A stretch of 64,000 nucleotides of DNA from Pseudomonas turukhanskensis (lineage in GTDB: Bacteria; Pseudomonadota; Gammaproteobacteria; Pseudomonadales; Pseudomonadaceae). The stretch is from NCBI RefSeq assembly GCF_027922365.1, contig NZ_BSFN01000003.1, forward strand, positions 151,478 through 215,477, given 5' to 3'. The position numbers and the translations under genes are program-made. Below the pieces are notes generated by a model. That model was not told where the DNA came from, searched no databases, and saw only the letters and a list, made by a program, of their open reading frames with translations. Of this stretch, positions 19,030 to 27,714 are shown piece after piece (the first letter of the stretch is position 1; every line of letters starts with the position of its first letter).

Positions 19030-20364
19030 TTATCCTCGGATGGCCCAGAAGGCCAGGTTCAGCCCCGGGAACTGCCCGGCAATGTGGAAGGCAAAGCCGC
19101 CGGAATTGGGCAGTTGCTTCCAGTGCGCGCTGCCACGGTCCAACTCGAAATAGGTCGAGCCGGCGTGGTATGGCAACTGCCGTGGCGCCACCGGCATCGG
19201 CAGCAGACCGATGCCGGGCAGTTGCAGGTTCACCAGGTCGCGAATGTGTTCCACCGAGCCCACTTTGGCCTGCTGCGGAAAGTGCCCGCGCAGGGTTTCG
19301 CCCGGCACGTCGGCACGCACCACGAGAATGAACGCGGCGTTGTCGATCAAGGTTTTGTCCGCCAGCATCGCCACGTGCACGCCGTAGGATTTCTCGATGA
19401 TCGGGATGGCCACGGCCTTGCTGTCGATCACCGTCGCCAGCGCCTGGCGCAGGGCGAGAAACACCGGGGCAAAACTGCCGGCCAGGTCATCGTGGCTGTA
19501 GGCCGGGTACTCGGCCGAGCGCCGTTCGCTGGTGGTGAAGGTCGACAGCTCGCCGGCCAGCGCCACCAGTTCGGTGTACAGGCGCTCTGGGTGCAATGGG
19601 TTGAGGCGCGCCAGGTGGCTGGCCAGCGCTTCGGCGCGGTTGATCAGTTGCAGCAGCAGGAAGTCGGCAATTTCCGAAGCACCACCGGCACTGGAGGCCA
19701 CCACGCGGCCGGCCAGGGCTTCGCCGCGTTGATGCAGCAGGCCCACCAGCTCATTGCAAAAACCGGCCAGCGGCGTGCTGGCGGCAATGTTCAGCAGCGG
19801 TGGCAGGTACTCGGGGTCGAGCACCAGGGAGCGGTCGGCGCGCTTTTCCCGTACGCGCACCACGCCGATGCTGGCGTATTCGCCAAGGCCGTCCTTGTCG
19901 GTGAGCAGGCGCAAGGCCTGGCCGCCGATGGCCACCGGCGCGCGGCTTTCGAAGGCGGCGTTGTCGTCGCGCACTTCACGCACCTGGCTCTGGTAACGGG
20001 CGCCGCCCAGGGCTTCGCCTTCGTCAACCGTGTCGCGGGTGCCGGCACGGCGCAGCGGCAGGGCCAGGTGAATGATGGCGTCACGCGCGGTGTCATCGAC
20101 CGCCAGCGGCACCGGCGCGTTGTCGTCAGCAGGAATATTGAACGGCGTGCCATCGGGCAACAGGCCCTTGGCCGACACGATGGCGAACTTGCCCTGAGCC
20201 AGCAGCGCCTCATCGATCTGCAGTTCCGAGAAGCCCCAGCCACCGGCCAGCAGCGGGCGGCAGCGGCCCTCCACCAGGGTTTCCAGATAGCGGTCGTGTT
20301 GCTGGAAATGCTGTGGGCGCAGGAACATTCCTTCCGACCACACCACGCGGTTATTCCAAGACAT
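19030..20364 (-). CDS. tssK: TssK, baseplate-to-membrane-complex adaptor
   Basis: A 444-aa TssK/ImpJ family protein beginning MSWNNRVVWSEGMFLRPQHF, a family hallmark, and containing LGEYASIGVVRVREKRADRS. TssK trimers link the TssFGE wedges to the TssL/TssM cytoplasmic domains and are related to phage receptor-binding proteins. It lies 6 bp upstream of tssL and 11 bp downstream of tssJ, so translation is probably coupled. Confidence 0.96.
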   Translation of the reverse strand: MSWNNRVVWSEGMFLRPQHFQQHDRYLETLVEGRCRPLLAGGWGFSELQIDEALLAQGKFAIVSAKGLLPDGTPFNIPADDNAPVPLAVDDTARDAIIHLALPLRRAGTRDTVDEGEALGGARYQSQVREVRDDNAAFESRAPVAIGGQALRLLTDKDGLGEYASIGVVRVREKRADRSLVLDPEYLPPLLNIAASTPLAGFCNELVGLLHQRGEALAGRVVASSAGGASEIADFLLLQLINRAEALASHLARLNPLHPERLYTELVALAGELSTFTTSERRSAEYPAYSHDDLAGSFAPVFLALRQALATVIDSKAVAIPIIEKSYGVHVAMLADKTLIDNAAFILVVRADVPGETLRGHFPQQAKVGSVEHIRDLVNLQLPGIGLLPMPVAPRQLPYHAGSTYFELDRGSAHWKQLPNSGGFAFHIAGQFPGLNLAFWAIRG

Positions 20365-20375
20365 GGCGGCTCCTG

Positions 20376-20855
20376 CTACTTGGCTGAACGAGGCGAGACG
20401 GCAATGGCATGGCTGCCGACCATCACGTCGTAACTACGGGTTTGCTGTGGCTGTACGGCGATCACCTGGCGCCACTGCGCGGTGTCCAGATCGCGGTAGG
20501 CCACGACAATGGCAAATTGCTTGGTCTGTTCGTCCAGCGTGCGCTCGATTTCCAGTTGTTCGCTGGGGCGCAACAGCAGTTGGTCTTGTGCCACCAGGTC
20601 GGCGCCCAGGGCGCTTTCGGGCTTGTCGACCAAGGTGAAAAAGTCGGTGCGGGCAAAATTCGCCGCGTTCTTGAGCTCATACACGCGAATGCGCACCGGC
20701 GCGGGATCGCCAGCCGGGGAGGGGTTCAATTCGCTGGAGCCAAGGAAGTGTAGATGCAGAACGGTGGGTGGCGGCGGTGGCGGCGGTTCCGACGCGCAGG
20801 CGCTGAGCAGTGACGCGAGCATCACGCCCTGCAACAGTGAATAGATCCTTGGCAT
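20376..20855 (-). CDS. tssJ: TssJ, outer-membrane lipoprotein of the T6SS
   Basis: A 159-aa lipoprotein with signal sequence ending LLSAC, then a Glu/Pro-rich linker and a transthyretin-like beta-sandwich: VLHLHFLGSSELNPSPAGDPAPVRIRVYEL is the conserved first half (split here across strands), followed by FFTLVDKPESALG and RDLDTAQWRQVIAV. TssJ anchors TssM at the outer membrane. Confidence 0.94.
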   Translation of the reverse strand: MPRIYSLLQGVMLASLLSACASEPPPPPPPTVLHLHFLGSSELNPSPAGDPAPVRIRVYELKNAANFARTDFFTLVDKPESALGADLVAQDQLLLRPSEQLEIERTLDEQTKQFAIVVAYRDLDTAQWRQVIAVQPQQTRSYDVMVGSHAIAVSPRSAK

Positions 20856-20941
20856 TCTTTGGGTCCTTGAAGTAATTGCCTGACTCTCGCCGCCCGCACG
20901 CGGGCAACGCTTCCGTGTTTTAAAAAGGTGTGGCCACGCGT

Positions 20942-22552
20942 TCAGCGGCGGCGCAGACGGGCGCTGTGCTCCTCATAGGCGCGACTGAATTCGCGGCCGA
21001 ACAGGTCCTGAAAATCGTCCTGCGCTTCGCGCTGAATGCTTGCGTACAGGTTGCTGAAGCTCTCCCACAGCTGTGCGTGGCGAGCACCGGGCAGCAGGGC
21101 GGAAAAGCCACTGGGTTTTTCAAAGCGGTTTTCCAGCGCGGTGGGCTCGAAGCGCTGCAACAGGTGCTCAATGGCCGCCTGTACGCCAGCCATCACCGCC
21201 ATCTGGTGCGCCTTGATGTCATCGAAGCCGTCTGCAATCGCCTGGTCGGGCGGCAGAAACGCCTGGTTGCCGGCGCGCAACAACAGCAGCAGCGCTTCAT
21301 CGACATTGGGGGCGAATTTCAGCGGGTTGTTCTGCACCGGCTGAATGGTGGTCTGCTGCATGCGGAACTCACCCTTGAGGCTACTGCGTGCACGCAACAC
21401 ATCGATCATGCCTTCCACCATCTGCCGGTAGCTGCGGCCGATCGCTTCCATCTGCGCTTCGGCTTGGGCTGGGTCTACACGCAGTTGCGCGACGCCGGCA
21501 CCACGCAGAAACGCCTGGAGCAGATCGCCCGTGGCAGCGGTTTGCGGTGGCAGGGTTTGGATGGGTGTGGGGGCTGCTGCTGACATCGGTGTTGAAGGCG
21601 GCGGTGCAACCGGCGCGCTCACTTCCACGGTCACCACCACGGCAGGTGGCTCACTCGCGGTCGTCACGGTGCCAGGCGTCACTATGCCCGCCCAAGGGTC
21701 GTCGGCAGGTAGGGCGGCCTGTTGCAGCGGTGGCAGTGAGGTCGGTCGCTCATCGGCCACAGGTTCGGGCCAGGCGGTGGCCGGTGGTTGCTCGGCGAAT
21801 GGATCAGGTACGGCCGGTTGGGCGTGTGCGCTCAGGTCGGCAAACGGATCCCAGTCGGCGGGAATCATTGAGCCACCGCTCGCCGGGGTTGCCGGCGGCA
21901 TCGGAATAATGGGTGCTTGTTGCTGCGGGGCTGGTTGTTGCGGTGCAGGCGGGCGGAAGTCGTGGCGCTCGGCCGGCACATGGTCGGAAATCGGCGCCGC
22001 GCCGGCAGCGGGTGCGGCGAGAAAATCGAACAGATCCGGCTTGGTATCCAGCGGCGAGTTACCCTGGAAATGCGCGGCGGCACTATGGCTTGCAGGTGTT
22101 CCATATGCCTGCGGCATTGGGGTGGCGGCCGGGGCTACAGCGCCGACCTGACGGCTCAGCAAGGCATCGAAACTGGTGGAAGGATCGGTGGCGATTCCCG
22201 AGGCGGCGCTGCTGCCGGCAAAGCCTGCGAGGGCTTCGAGTTGCACGAGAATGTCGTACTCGCCCAGGCGAATCAGTTCACCGTCTTGCAGGCGTTCGCT
22301 GGTGCCACGGCGCAGGCGCAACCCGGCGTTTACCAGGAGCACGCCATTGGTGCTGTTGTCGGTGAGGTAGTAGGCGCCGTCCTTGAATTGGATGGTGCAG
22401 TGCAGGCTGGAAACCAGGCGTTCGGGATCGGGCAGCACCCAGTCGTTTTCGGGGCCACGGCCGATGGTCAACACACCCTGATCCAACTGGCGCTCGGTAG
22501 CTTGGCCAGGGGTCAGTTTGTGGTAACTGGTGATGGTCAAACGCAGTGGCAT
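20942..22552 (-). CDS. fha1: Fha1 (TagH), FHA-domain scaffold switched by PpkA/PppA
   Basis: A 536-aa protein. The N-terminal forkhead-associated domain (about residues 25-95) has TIGRGPENDWVLPD, SSLHCTI and the phospho-threonine-binding NSTNGVLLVN loop. A long low-complexity Pro/Ala/Gln-rich linker (about 120-330) is followed by a conserved helical C-terminal domain found in TagH proteins. Phosphorylated Fha1 promotes T6SS assembly in P. aeruginosa. It is the first gene of the leftward operon, with an AAGGAG ribosome site, and diverges from tssA. Confidence 0.94.
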   Translation of the reverse strand: MPLRLTITSYHKLTPGQATERQLDQGVLTIGRGPENDWVLPDPERLVSSLHCTIQFKDGAYYLTDNSTNGVLLVNAGLRLRRGTSERLQDGELIRLGEYDILVQLEALAGFAGSSAASGIATDPSTSFDALLSRQVGAVAPAATPMPQAYGTPASHSAAAHFQGNSPLDTKPDLFDFLAAPAAGAAPISDHVPAERHDFRPPAPQQPAPQQQAPIIPMPPATPASGGSMIPADWDPFADLSAHAQPAVPDPFAEQPPATAWPEPVADERPTSLPPLQQAALPADDPWAGIVTPGTVTTASEPPAVVVTVEVSAPVAPPPSTPMSAAAPTPIQTLPPQTAATGDLLQAFLRGAGVAQLRVDPAQAEAQMEAIGRSYRQMVEGMIDVLRARSSLKGEFRMQQTTIQPVQNNPLKFAPNVDEALLLLLRAGNQAFLPPDQAIADGFDDIKAHQMAVMAGVQAAIEHLLQRFEPTALENRFEKPSGFSALLPGARHAQLWESFSNLYASIQREAQDDFQDLFGREFSRAYEEHSARLRRR

Positions 22553-22756
22553 TGCTACTCCTTGCAGACGCTTTGCAGCGTTACCCTCAAGCGGTGCTCG
22601 CGCAGCCGCTATCGCCGAGTCCTACTCGACGTTATTTTTCTTGCGCGAATACTACAGCGTGGGCGCCAGAGAGTTCCGTCTTTCATCGGAAAATCGAGGA
22701 TAAAAAAGACACACTTCACAGAATATTCTTCTAGGCTAGCTTCTGCCTTCCGCCAG

Positions 22757-22782
22757 CCGAACGGTGCCTTGACAACGTTCGG
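22757..22782. promoter_or_regulatory. Inverted repeat spanning the tssA -35 box (candidate operator)
   Basis: CCGAACG at 22757-22763 and CGTTCGG at 22776-22782 are a perfect 7-bp inverted pair with 12 bases between. The -35 hexamer TTGACA lies in the gap. A repressor or activator dimer could bind here; none is encoded in the T6SS locus itself. Confidence 0.45.
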
Positions 22783-22797
22783 ACCTGCTCTAAGAAT
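22769..22797 (+). promoter_or_regulatory. Sigma-70-type promoter for the tssA operon
   Basis: TTGACA at 22769-22774, 17-bp spacer, AAGAAT at 22792-22797. The -35 is perfect and the -10 matches at four of six positions. Transcription would start near 22804 and leave a leader of about 127 nt before the tssA GTG. Nothing else was recognised in the fha1-tssA gap (22553-22930) except the operator and leader hairpin listed separately; the leftward fha1 promoter is not clear, with only a weak TAGTAT on the minus strand near 22650. Confidence 0.55.
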
Positions 22798-22895
22798 GCC
22801 CGTCGCCCCTGCCATGCGCCGTTTCAATGAGCCATGGTTTGGCCACCACGCAAGCCGAAGGAATCGGTTTCGCGTAGGCACCCAATCTGATCGAA

Positions 22896-22933
22896 GGCTG
22901 CACTGTCAGCCAGATATGGAGATCGCTCGAGTG
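22896..22933 (+). promoter_or_regulatory. tssA leader hairpin and ribosome site (possible RsmA target)
   Basis: GGCTG at 22896-22900 pairs with CAGCC at 22907-22911 round a 6-nt loop. It is followed at once by ATATGGAGAT, in which GGAGA is the ribosome site 8 nt before the GTG at 22931. An A-rich GGA at the ribosome site is the core of RsmA/CsrA binding sites, and the H1-T6SS of P. aeruginosa is under Rsm control. RsmA binding here is inference. Confidence 0.4.
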
Positions 22934-23953
22934 TTGGATGTACCTGCTCTGCTGGCCCCGATCAGCGCCGACTCACCCTGCGGCGATGACCTCGAATACG
23001 ATGCAGCTTTTCTTGAGCTGGAGCGCATTGCGCAAGGTCAACCGGAACGTCAGATGGGTGACGCCGTTTTACCGGCGGAACCGCCTGAGTGGCCTCGCGT
23101 AAAACAACACGCCATCGACCTTTTTTCCCGCAGCAAAGACCTGCGCGTGGCGAGCATTTTGCTGCGCAGTTCGTTGGCTATTTCCGGGCTTGCGGGATTT
23201 GCCCAGAGCCTGTTGCTGATCAGCGAATTGCTCAACCAGTACTGGGCCGATCTGCACCCGCGTCTGGACCCCGATGACAACGATCCCACTTCGCGCATCA
23301 ACGCGCTGACCGGCCTCAATGCCGACGAAAATATTCGTCTGCTTTGGGAGAGCCTGCTGGTGCGTTCGCGCACCGTCGGCCCGGTTACCTTGCGCGCCGC
23401 CGTGAATGCTTACGGCCTGCAGCGTTTTTCCAGCGAGACCCTCAGCCAGGAACAAGTGGCCGGCGCCCTGCGTGACAGCGACGCCGACGCCGTGCTCGCC
23501 ACCCGCGATGCGGTGGCCCAGGCGCTTACCGCCATGACCGCCATCGAAAGCCAGGTGAGCGAGCAGGTCGGTTCCGACCAGGGCGTGGACTTAGGTCCGC
23601 TCAAGCAGCTGTTGCGCCAGGCCTCGCAGACGCTGGGCAGCAGTGCCCAGGCGACCGACGGTGAAACCGCTGAAAGCAGCGGCCAGGCCAGCAACGACGG
23701 CGATTCCAGCCCGGCGGCCGCCGCTGCGCTTGTACCGCGCGTCAGCGGCGAGATCGCCAACCGCGATGACGTCTTGCGTCTGCTCGATCGCCTGCTTGAC
23801 TACTACGCTCGTCACGAACCGTCGAGCCCGGTGCCGGTGCTGCTCAGTCGCGCCAAAACCCTGGTCACTGCCGACTTCGCCGCCATCGTGCGCAACCTGA
23901 TTCCCGATGGCATGTCGCAGTTCGAAGCCCTGCGCGGCCCCGATTCCGAATGA
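22931..23953 (+). CDS. tssA: TssA, T6SS sheath/baseplate cap protein (ImpA N-terminal domain)
   Basis: A 340-aa TssA with the ImpA domain in the first half (LLAPISADSPCGDDLEYDAAFLELE, then ELLNQYWADLHPRLDPDDND). A low-complexity Ser/Gln/Asp linker precedes a short C-terminal helical domain (LRLLDRLLDYYARHEPSSPVPVLL). I chose the GTG at 22931, giving MLDVPALLAPIS, because GGAGA lies 8 nt upstream; an in-frame ATG at 22916 has no good ribosome site. It is the first gene of the rightward operon. Confidence 0.92.
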   Translation: MLDVPALLAPISADSPCGDDLEYDAAFLELERIAQGQPERQMGDAVLPAEPPEWPRVKQHAIDLFSRSKDLRVASILLRSSLAISGLAGFAQSLLLISELLNQYWADLHPRLDPDDNDPTSRINALTGLNADENIRLLWESLLVRSRTVGPVTLRAAVNAYGLQRFSSETLSQEQVAGALRDSDADAVLATRDAVAQALTAMTAIESQVSEQVGSDQGVDLGPLKQLLRQASQTLGSSAQATDGETAESSGQASNDGDSSPAAAAALVPRVSGEIANRDDVLRLLDRLLDYYARHEPSSPVPVLLSRAKTLVTADFAAIVRNLIPDGMSQFEALRGPDSE

Positions 23954-24052
23954 CTTGGCGGGCACCGCCCGCAAGCCGCAATCCAATCATCGGTTGCACG
24001 CCTTAGCCGCTGATTTCACTGTTCAATCGCCCCATGGCGAGGGAGGAGCAAC

Positions 24053-24562
24053 ATGGTCACCAGTAGCCAGAAATTCATCGCCCGCAACCGCGCGCCCCGT
24101 GTGCAGATCGAGTACGACGTGGAGCTCTACGGTGCGGAGAAAAAAATCCAGCTGCCTTTCGTCATGGGCGTCATGGCTGACCTCGCCGGTAAACCTGCCG
24201 AGCCGCTGGCGCCGGTTGCCGACCGCAAGTTTCTGGAAATCGACGTCGATAACTTCGACTCGCGCTTGAAAGCCATGAAGCCGCGTGTGGCCTTCAACGT
24301 GCCCAATGCTCTGACCGGTGAAGGCAACCTGAGCCTGGACGTGACCTTCGAAAGCATGGAGGACTTCAGCCCGGCCAACATCGCGCGCAAGGTCGACTCG
24401 CTCAGCAAGCTGCTCGATGCCCGCACCCAGCTCGCCAACCTGTTGACCTACATGGACGGCAAGACCGGCGCCGAAGACATGATCATGAAAGCAATCCAGG
24501 ACCCGGCTCTGTTGCAAGCGCTGGCCAGCGCGCCGAAGCCTAACGACGAGCCGAAAGCTTAA
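24053..24562 (+). CDS. tssB: TssB, small subunit of the contractile sheath
   Basis: A 169-aa protein starting MVTSSQKFIARNRAPRVQIEY, with LPFVMGVMADLAGKPAEPL and FLEIDVDNFDSRLKAMKPRV, all typical of TssB/VipA. It polymerises with TssC round the Hcp tube. A GAGGAG ribosome site precedes the ATG; 13 bp separate it from tssC. Confidence 0.97.
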   Translation: MVTSSQKFIARNRAPRVQIEYDVELYGAEKKIQLPFVMGVMADLAGKPAEPLAPVADRKFLEIDVDNFDSRLKAMKPRVAFNVPNALTGEGNLSLDVTFESMEDFSPANIARKVDSLSKLLDARTQLANLLTYMDGKTGAEDMIMKAIQDPALLQALASAPKPNDEPKA

Positions 24563-24575
24563 GAGGACGATCAGC

Positions 24576-26072
24576 ATGGCTGAATTGAGCACCGATACCC
24601 AGGCGTTGCCGCAGGCAACGACCGAGCAGACCAGTGAGTTCGCCAACCTGCTGCTGCAAGAATTCAAACCCAAGACCGAGCGTGCCCGCGAGGCCGTGGA
24701 AACCGCTGTGCGCACCCTGGCCGAACATGCGCTGGCGCAGACCAACCTGATCTCCAACGACGCCATCAAGTCGATTGAATCGATCATTGCCGCCATCGAC
24801 GCCAAGCTCACCGAGCAGGTCAACCTGATCATGCACCACCCCGATTTCCAGCAACTGGAAAGCGCCTGGCGTGGCCTGCATTACCTGGTCAACAACACCG
24901 AGACCGATGAGCAGCTGAAGATTCGCGTGCTCAATATCTCCAAGCCCGAACTGCACAAAACCCTGAAGAAATTCAAAGGCACGACCTGGGACCAGAGCCC
25001 GATCTTCAAGAAGATGTACGAAGAGGAATACGGTCAGTTCGGCGGCGAACCCTACGGCTGCCTGGTAGGCGACTACTACTTCGACCAGTCGCCACCGGAT
25101 GTGGAATTGCTCGGTGAAATCGCCAAGATTTCCGCCGCCATGCACGCGCCGTTTATTGCGGCCGCATCGCCGACCGTGATGGGCATGGGCTCGTGGCAGG
25201 AACTGTCCAACCCACGCGACCTGACCAAGATTTTCACCACCCCGGAATACGCCGGCTGGCGCTCGCTGCGTGAGTCCGACGACTCGCGCTATATCGGGCT
25301 GACCATGCCGCGCTTCCTGGCGCGCTTGCCGTACGGCGCCAAGACCGACCCGGTGGAAGCCTTCGCCTTCGAAGAAGAAACCACCGGCGCCGACAGCAGC
25401 AAATACACCTGGGCCAACTCGGCCTACGCGATGGCCGTGAACATCAACCGTTCGTTCAAGCTGTACGGCTGGTGCTCGCGTATTCGCGGCATCGAATCGG
25501 GCGGTGAAGTGCAGGGCCTGCCGGCGCACACATTCCCCACCGACGACGGCGGCGTGGACATGAAATGCCCGACCGAAATCGCCATTTCCGACCGCCGCGA
25601 GGCCGAGCTGGCGAAGAACGGTTTTATGCCGCTGCTGCACAAGAAGAACACCGACTTTGCCGCCTTTATCGGCGCCCAGTCGCTGCAAAAACCAGCCGAA
25701 TACGACGACCCGGACGCCACCGCCAACGCCAATCTGGCCGCGCGCCTGCCGTACCTGTTCGCCACCTGCCGGTTTGCGCATTACCTGAAATGCATCGTGC
25801 GCGACAAGATCGGCTCGTTCAAAGAGAAAGACGACATGCAGCGTTGGCTGCAAGACTGGATTCTCAACTACGTCGACGGCGACCCGGCGCACTCCACCGA
25901 AACCACCAAGGCCCAGCACCCGCTGGCAGCGGCTGAAGTGGTGGTGGAAGAAGTCGAGGGCAACCCGGGCTACTACAACTCGAAGTTTTTCCTGCGCCCG
26001 CACTACCAGCTTGAAGGGCTGACGGTGTCTCTGCGTCTGGTTTCGAAATTGCCCTCGGCAAAGAGCGCATAA
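24576..26072 (+). CDS. tssC: TssC, large subunit of the contractile sheath
   Basis: A 498-aa TssC/VipB. Family stretches include HPDFQQLESAWRGLHYLV, FGGEPYGCLVGDYYFD, FIAAASPTVMG, PRFLARLPYG, NSAYAMAVNINRSFK and the conserved C-terminal FFLRPHYQLEGLTVSLRLV. It is normal length. After its stop comes a REP palindrome and 158 bp before hcp. Confidence 0.98.
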   Translation: MAELSTDTQALPQATTEQTSEFANLLLQEFKPKTERAREAVETAVRTLAEHALAQTNLISNDAIKSIESIIAAIDAKLTEQVNLIMHHPDFQQLESAWRGLHYLVNNTETDEQLKIRVLNISKPELHKTLKKFKGTTWDQSPIFKKMYEEEYGQFGGEPYGCLVGDYYFDQSPPDVELLGEIAKISAAMHAPFIAAASPTVMGMGSWQELSNPRDLTKIFTTPEYAGWRSLRESDDSRYIGLTMPRFLARLPYGAKTDPVEAFAFEEETTGADSSKYTWANSAYAMAVNINRSFKLYGWCSRIRGIESGGEVQGLPAHTFPTDDGGVDMKCPTEIAISDRREAELAKNGFMPLLHKKNTDFAAFIGAQSLQKPAEYDDPDATANANLAARLPYLFATCRFAHYLKCIVRDKIGSFKEKDDMQRWLQDWILNYVDGDPAHSTETTKAQHPLAAAEVVVEEVEGNPGYYNSKFFLRPHYQLEGLTVSLRLVSKLPSAKSA

Positions 26073-26089
26073 ATCGCGCCCACCGCCGT

Positions 26090-26151
26090 CGTAGGAGCCA
26101 GCTTGCTGGCGAATGATGTCTGCACCGTTCGCCAGCAAGCTAGCTCCTACG
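26090..26151. repeat. REP pair (GTAGGAGCCAGCTTGCTGGC) between tssC and hcp
   Basis: CGTAGGAGCCAGCTTGCTGG and its near-perfect inverse lie about 20 bp apart, the classic Pseudomonas REP doublet. The same element recurs at 60823-60885. It would form a stable hairpin in the mRNA upstream of hcp. Confidence 0.9.
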
Positions 26152-26230
26152 GGCGAAAAAAATAAATCACGGGCCTGCCATGGTGGCGGGTTCGAGCCAA
26201 TCACGTGGCCACGGCCACACAGGAGGAATC

Positions 26231-26719
26231 ATGGCTGTTGATATGTTCATCAAGATCGGTGACATCCAGGGCGAGTCCAAGGACAAGGCCCACGCCAATG
26301 AAGTTGACGTGCTGGCCTGGAGCTGGGGCATGTCGCAGAACGGCAATATGCACCTGGGCACTGGCGGCGGCGCCGGCAAGGTCAACGTGCAGGACCTGAC
26401 CCTGACTAAGTATCTGGACAAGGCTACGCCGAATCTGATGATGGCGTGCTCTTCGGGCAAGCATTACCCCGAAGCCAAACTGACCGTGCGAAAGGCCGGC
26501 GGCGACAGCCAGGTCGAATACCTGGTGATCACCATGAAAGAAGTGCTGATCTCCTCGGTGACCACCGGCGGCAGCGGCGGTGAAGACCGTCTGACCGAAA
26601 CCATCGGTCTGAACTTCGCCCAGGTGCAAGTGGATTACCAAGGCCAGAAAGAAGACGGCACCAAAGAAGGCGGCCCGATCAAGTACGGCTGGAATATCCG
26701 TCAGAACGTCAAGATCTGA
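26231..26719 (+). CDS. hcp: Hcp (TssD), hexameric tube protein and secreted T6SS component
   Basis: A 162-aa Hcp1-type protein with MAVDMFIKIGDIQGESKD, DVLAWSWGMSQ, LTKYLDKATPNLM and the C-terminal YGWNIRQNVKI. The ribosome site AGGAGG at 26221-26226 is perfect, 4 bp before the ATG at 26231, in keeping with very high expression. The open frame reaches back to 26180 but without support. Hexamers stack to form the inner tube and can carry small effectors. Palindromic elements lie on both sides. Confidence 0.98.
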   Translation: MAVDMFIKIGDIQGESKDKAHANEVDVLAWSWGMSQNGNMHLGTGGGAGKVNVQDLTLTKYLDKATPNLMMACSSGKHYPEAKLTVRKAGGDSQVEYLVITMKEVLISSVTTGGSGGEDRLTETIGLNFAQVQVDYQGQKEDGTKEGGPIKYGWNIRQNVKI

Positions 26720-26733
26720 TCCGTAGGAGCGGC

Positions 26734-26865
26734 GTAGGTTGGGTTGAGCGCAGCGAAGCCCAACAAACCGTCCGCAGGACGGTGCGTATCGGTTTCAAAA
26801 CAGACCGATACGCAGAGCCCGATGGGCTCCCTGTTGGGCTTCGCCCTTGGCTCAGCCCAACCTAC
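26734..26865. repeat. Nested inverted-repeat element between hcp and tagJ
   Basis: Outer arms GTAGGTTGGGTTGAG and CTCAGCCCAACCTAC, next arms GAAGCCCAAC and GTTGGGCTTC, inner arms GTATCGGT and ACCGATAC plus ACCGTCCGCAGGACGGT. The whole 132 bp could fold as one branched hairpin. It looks like a small non-autonomous palindromic insert within the operon. Confidence 0.85.
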
Positions 26866-26920
26866 GCCCCTCCCACAAACTTTTTTATTTGCCTCAATTC
26901 AATCTCAGGGAAGTGTGGTT

Positions 26921-27712
26921 ATGACTGCCGATGAACTGCTGCGTGCCGGCCGCCTCGATGATGCACTCAAGGCCCTGCAAGACCAGGTTCGCGGCGCTCC
27001 GGCCAATGCCACCCTGCGGATTTTTCTTTTTCAACTGCTGGCCGTACTGGGCCAGTGGAGCCGTGCGCAAAACCAGCTGAAGGTGGTGGGTGAGCTGGAT
27101 GCCGCTGCCTTGCCGATGGTGCAAACCTACCGCACCGCGCTTGAGTGCGAAGCGCTGCGTGCCGAGGTGTTTGCCGGCCGCGTGACGCCGGTCATCTTGG
27201 GCGAGCCGGCCGAGTGGATTGCACCATTGATTCAGGCCCTAAAGCTCGACGCCGAAGGCCATGGCCAGGCGGCCCAGCAACTGCGCGAGCAAGCCTTCGA
27301 AGCCGCCCCGGCCACCGCCGGCCAGGTAAACGGCAGCCCCTTTGCCTGGTTCGCTGACGCCGACCCACGCCTGGGCCCGGTGCTGGAAGTGATCGTCAAC
27401 GGCCGCTACGCCTGGCTTCCCATGAGCAACATCAGTCGCCTGACGGTGGAAGCGCCGAGCGATCTGCGTGACCTGGTGTGGCTGCCGGCCGAGCTGACCC
27501 TGATCAACGGCGGCACCCTGGTGGCGTTGCTGCCCAGCCGCTACCCCGACACCCTCGCTGCCGGCGATGACGCCGCGCGCCTGGCACGCAAAACCGAATT
27601 TCTCGACAGCGGCGTGCCGCTGGGCCAGCGCCTGTTTGCCAGCGACGAAGGCGACACCGCGCTGTTTGACCTGCGTACCCTGGAATTCAACACGCAGGCG
27701 CAAGGCATCTGA
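26921..27712 (+). CDS. tagJ: TagJ, ImpE-family T6SS accessory protein
   Basis: A 263-aa protein with a TPR-like N-terminus ([38 protein letters not shown]) and the ImpE C-terminal part ([44 protein letters not shown]). In P. aeruginosa TagJ binds TssB and is thought to assist ClpV-mediated sheath recycling. The ATG at 26921 is preceded by CAGGGAAG. The reading frame is open through the palindromic element to 26744, but that part is not coding. Confidence 0.92.
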   Translation: MTADELLRAGRLDDALKALQDQVRGAPANATLRIFLFQLLAVLGQWSRAQNQLKVVGELDAAALPMVQTYRTALECEALRAEVFAGRVTPVILGEPAEWIAPLIQALKLDAEGHGQAAQQLREQAFEAAPATAGQVNGSPFAWFADADPRLGPVLEVIVNGRYAWLPMSNISRLTVEAPSDLRDLVWLPAELTLINGGTLVALLPSRYPDTLAAGDDAARLARKTEFLDSGVPLGQRLFASDEGDTALFDLRTLEFNTQAQGI

Positions 27713-27714
27713 CC

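Noticed and set aside
13796..20433. Long plus-strand frames over tssM, tssL and tssK
   Set aside because: They mirror genuine minus-strand T6SS genes, have no ribosome sites and show His/Gln/Gly-rich shadow composition.
22650..22690. Sigma-54 promoter for fha1 on the minus strand
   Set aside because: TGGCGCCCACGCTGT has the GG but not the TTGC box at the right spacing.
24540..26204. 554-codon minus-strand frame over tssC
   Set aside because: Shadow of TssC, which is fully recognisable on the other strand.
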